A stretch of 64,000 nucleotides of DNA from Sphingomonas morindae (GTDB lineage: Bacteria; Pseudomonadota; Alphaproteobacteria; Sphingomonadales; Sphingomonadaceae): NCBI RefSeq assembly GCF_023822065.1, contig NZ_CP084930.1, positions 2,124,001 to 2,188,000 on the forward strand. The letters are read 5' to 3'. How positions within the stretch are numbered: the stretch's first letter is position 1; the number at the start of each line of letters is the position of its first letter. Shown here piece by piece: positions 61,817 to 64,000 of the stretch. A program made the position numbers and the translations under genes. The notes beneath the pieces were generated by a model that did not search any database, was not told the DNA's origin, and saw only the letters and a list, made by a program, of their open reading frames with translations.

Positions 61817-62815
61817 ATGGCGCGGACTGGTTCCTGGATCGATCCCCGGAAGGAGGGCATTTACCTGCCCGATGCCGATGCCTGGATCGATCCCTCGATC
61901 CCGGTGCCGCGCGCGCTCGTCACCCATGGCCATGCCGATCACGCCCGGGGCGGCCATGGTGCCGTGCTCGCCACCGCCGAGACGCTCGCCATCATGGCGA
62001 CGCGCTACGGCCCGCAGAGCGGCCAACCGGTGGGCTATGGCGAGACGGTGCGGCTCGGCCCCGTTTCGGCGCGCTTCGTGCCCGCCGGCCATGTGCTCGG
62101 CTCGGCCCAGATCGTGCTGGAGAAGGGCGCGGAGCGGGTGGTCGTCTCGGGCGATTACAAGCGCCGCGCGGATCCCACCTGCGCCCCGTTCGAGCCGGTG
62201 CCGTGCGACATTTTCGTCACCGAGGCGACCTTCGGCCTGCCCGTGTTCCGCCATCCCGACACCGGCGCCGAAATCGACCGGCTTCTGGAGGCGCTGCACG
62301 CCAATCCCGACCGCTCGGTGCTGGTCGGCGCCTATGCGCTGGGCAAGGCGCAGCGGGTGATTGCCGAGCTGCGCCTGCGCGGCCATGCGGCCCCCATCTA
62401 TCTTCACGGCGCGCTGGAGCGGCTCTGCGCGCTCTACGAGACGCTGGGCGTGGCGCTCGGGCCGCTGCTGCCCGCCACCGGCGCGCCGGCCTCGGCGCTG
62501 CGCGGTGCGATCGTGCTGGCGCCGCCCTCCGCGCTCAACGATCGCTGGTCGCGCCGGCTGCCCGATCCCATCACCGCCATGGCCAGCGGCTGGATGCGCG
62601 TGCGCCAGCGCGCGCGGCAGAAGAATGTCGAGCTGCCGCTCGTCATTTCCGACCATGCCGATTGGGACGAACTGACCGAAACGGTGGCGGAAATCAGGCC
62701 GGGCGAACTGTGGGTGACGCATGGCCGCGAGGAGGCGCTGGTCCATTGGTGCGCCCAGCGGCAGATCCGCGCCCGCGCGCTCGCGCTGATCGGCTATGAG
62801 GATGAGGATGACTAG
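61817..62815 (+). CDS. Ligase-associated DNA damage response exonuclease
   Basis: This 332-residue metallo-beta-lactamase/beta-CASP protein resembles the SNM1/CPSF-like exonuclease of the ligase-associated repair module. The zinc motif H37-x-H39-x-D41-H42 in THGHADHARGG is intact, with VVSGDYK, FVTEATFG and ISDHADWDEL (later ligands) following. The normal neighbour, an ATP-dependent DNA ligase gene directly downstream, is absent: the next gene is a glycosyltransferase. It is divergent from the helicase gene. Confidence 0.9.
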   Translation: MARTGSWIDPRKEGIYLPDADAWIDPSIPVPRALVTHGHADHARGGHGAVLATAETLAIMATRYGPQSGQPVGYGETVRLGPVSARFVPAGHVLGSAQIVLEKGAERVVVSGDYKRRADPTCAPFEPVPCDIFVTEATFGLPVFRHPDTGAEIDRLLEALHANPDRSVLVGAYALGKAQRVIAELRLRGHAAPIYLHGALERLCALYETLGVALGPLLPATGAPASALRGAIVLAPPSALNDRWSRRLPDPITAMASGWMRVRQRARQKNVELPLVISDHADWDELTETVAEIRPGELWVTHGREEALVHWCAQRQIRARALALIGYEDEDD

Positions 62816-62897
62816 CCGGCGCGTGCGGATCGGGCGCCGAGCGGAGCATCCGGTTCTACAGACCTCCGGTCACGTGAAAATATCCTGTACCTTGCTT

Positions 62898-62914
62898 CAC
62901 CTCAAGTTCAGGTG
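62898..62914 (+). promoter_or_regulatory. Inverted repeat upstream of the GT2-GtrA gene
   Basis: CACCT-N7-AGGTG (CACCTCAAGTTCAGGTG) lies 45 bases before ATG 62959. The half-site and AAGTT centre resemble operators of MerR/SoxR-type regulators, but no such regulator gene is nearby and no promoter with the typical long spacer could be assigned. Confidence 0.3.
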
Positions 62915-62958
62915 GCGGGGGCACACCGTGGCACTGAATGTGGCGTGGAGTGACATAG

Positions 62959-64000
62959 ATGGCGACCCGTCTGGCCGATCCCGTCCCGCCGCCGCGCGGG
63001 CAGCCTGCGGATCGCCCGGAGGCCGGCTATGCACTCGCGGTGATCGTGCCGACCTTCAACGAGGCCGCCAATGTCGCCCGCATCGTCGCAACGCTGGACG
63101 CGGCGCTGGCCGGCATCGCCTATGAGATCCTGTTCGTCGACGATTGGTCGGGCGACGGCACCGCCGCGGCGATCGCCGCGGTTGCGCGCGGCCGCGCCGA
63201 CATCCGCGTGCTGCGCCGCTATGGCCGGCGCGGCCTTTCCTCGGCCGTGATCGAGGGCATGATGGCGACCATGGCGCCCGTCGTCGCGGTGATCGACGGG
63301 GACGGCCAGCATGACGAGCGGCTGCTGCCGCGCCTCTACGCGCTGGTGGCGAGCGGCGAGGCCGATATCGCGATCGGCTCGCGCTATTGCGCGCGCGGAT
63401 CGACGGGGGAGTGGGACGCGGCGCGGCTCCGCACCAGCCGCCTCGCCACGCGCCTGTCGCGCTGGGTGCTGAAGGTGCGCGTCGAGGATCCGATGAGCGG
63501 CTTCTTCGCGGTGCGTCGCGACCGGGTCGAGGCGCTGCTCCCGCAGCTTTCGGGCAAAGGCTTCAAGATCCTGTTCGATCTGCTCAGCGCCGGCGGCCCG
63601 CCGCCGCGCGTGGTGGAACTGCCCTTCCGCTTCCGCTGCCGCGCCGAGGGCGAAAGCAAGCTCGGTCCCGGCGTGGCGCTGGATTATGGCGTGATGATCG
63701 CCGAGCGGCTGATCAGCCGGCTGCTGCCCGCGCGCTTCGTGCTGTTCGCGCTGGTCGGCAGCCTCGGGCTTGGCGTGCACCTGGCGGTGCTGCGCGCGCT
63801 GCTCGGCGCCGGCGCCGCCTTTTCGCGCGCGCAGGCCGCCGCCGTGGTGACCGCAATCGCCTTCAACTTCCTCCTCAACAACAGCCTGACCTTCCGCGAC
63901 CGGCGGCTGCGCGGCAAGCGGCTGCTGCTTGGCTTGGCCAGCTTCTACGCGGTGTGCGGCTTGGGCGCGCTCGCCAATATCGGCACCGGCTCCGTGCTCT
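62959..64000 (+). CDS. GT2 glycosyltransferase fused to GtrA-like membrane domain, cut by window edge
   Basis: The visible 347 residues hold a GT-A family 2 glycosyltransferase (IVPTFNEAANVARIV, ILFVDDWSGDGTAA, VIDGDGQHDERLLP, IAIGSRYCARGS, DPMSGFFAVRRD) like polyprenyl-phosphate mannose or glucose synthases, then from about residue 255 a GtrA-type four-helix domain (RFVLFALVGSLGLGVHLAVL, FNFLLNNSLTFRDRRLRG). Such fusions make a polyprenyl-phosphate sugar and flip or present it for envelope glycosylation. GGAG lies eight bases before ATG 62959. The C-terminus is outside the window. Confidence 0.88.
   Translation, partial: MATRLADPVPPPRGQPADRPEAGYALAVIVPTFNEAANVARIVATLDAALAGIAYEILFVDDWSGDGTAAAIAAVARGRADIRVLRRYGRRGLSSAVIEGMMATMAPVVAVIDGDGQHDERLLPRLYALVASGEADIAIGSRYCARGSTGEWDAARLRTSRLATRLSRWVLKVRVEDPMSGFFAVRRDRVEALLPQLSGKGFKILFDLLSAGGPPPRVVELPFRFRCRAEGESKLGPGVALDYGVMIAERLISRLLPARFVLFALVGSLGLGVHLAVLRALLGAGAAFSRAQAAAVVTAIAFNFLLNNSLTFRDRRLRGKRLLLGLASFYAVCGLGALANIGTGSVL

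Overview
The window is a GC-rich, densely coded chromosomal segment from an alphaproteobacterium, most likely a member of the Sphingomonadales. This rests on the family content (DUF2218, DUF2721, DUF1467, DUF2336, DUF3429), on RNase J and CoaX following a complete 14-gene nuo operon, on the block gltA-gltX / comEC / lexA-moeA-moaC-trpCDG-trpE-ppiD / tpiA, on the F1 order atpHAGDC with a very short epsilon subunit, and on a GTTC-N7-GTTC LexA box. No genus can be fixed from the sequence alone. No tRNA, rRNA, CRISPR array, prophage, transposase or plasmid function was seen.

Layout. 1-6.9 kb: a DUF2218 gene end, a GT4 glycosyltransferase, small membrane proteins, thiE, a cell-wall pair (L,D-transpeptidase overlapping an M23 peptidase), efp and an inositol-monophosphatase-family gene. 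7.1-25.2 kb: one long plus-strand operon, nuoABCDEFGHIJKLMN, then birA, coaX, rnj and a DUF1467 gene, mostly with overlapping or near-touching ends. 25.2-31.3 kb: a poorly understood block with a histidine-kinase-like protein that lacks the phospho-accepting histidine, a DUF2336 protein, a 410-residue membrane protein and, divergently, a 742-residue membrane coiled-coil protein. 31.3-32.3 kb: a gene-free kilobase with a three-copy repeat array. 32.3-47.2 kb: gltA, gltX, comEC, lexA, molybdenum cofactor genes, trp genes with a soluble chemoreceptor inserted between trpE and trpGDC, and ppiD. 47.3-50.5 kb: tpiA, an exported methyltransferase and a lone cpaF. 50.5-55.4 kb: the F1 part of ATP synthase. 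55.7-58 kb: a membrane chemoreceptor and a DUF3429 protein. 58-62.8 kb: three of the four usual parts of a ligase-associated DNA repair module (PdeM phosphoesterase, Lhr-type helicase, metallo-beta-lactamase exonuclease) with a CHAP hydrolase inserted and no DNA ligase. The right edge cuts a GT2-GtrA glycosyltransferase.

Functionally the window is mainly central energy metabolism (complex I, citrate synthase, triose-phosphate isomerase, F1-ATPase), tryptophan and cofactor synthesis, envelope maintenance and DNA repair. The most interesting layer is regulatory. Matches to the CtrA cell-cycle box (TTAA-N7-TTAA), some with the same spacer, lie upstream of the DUF2336-pseudokinase pair, the soluble chemoreceptor and cpaF, and a CtrA half-site with two GANTC sites lies upstream of the CHAP hydrolase. 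This suggests that several unknown genes here belong to a cell-cycle, motility or envelope programme.
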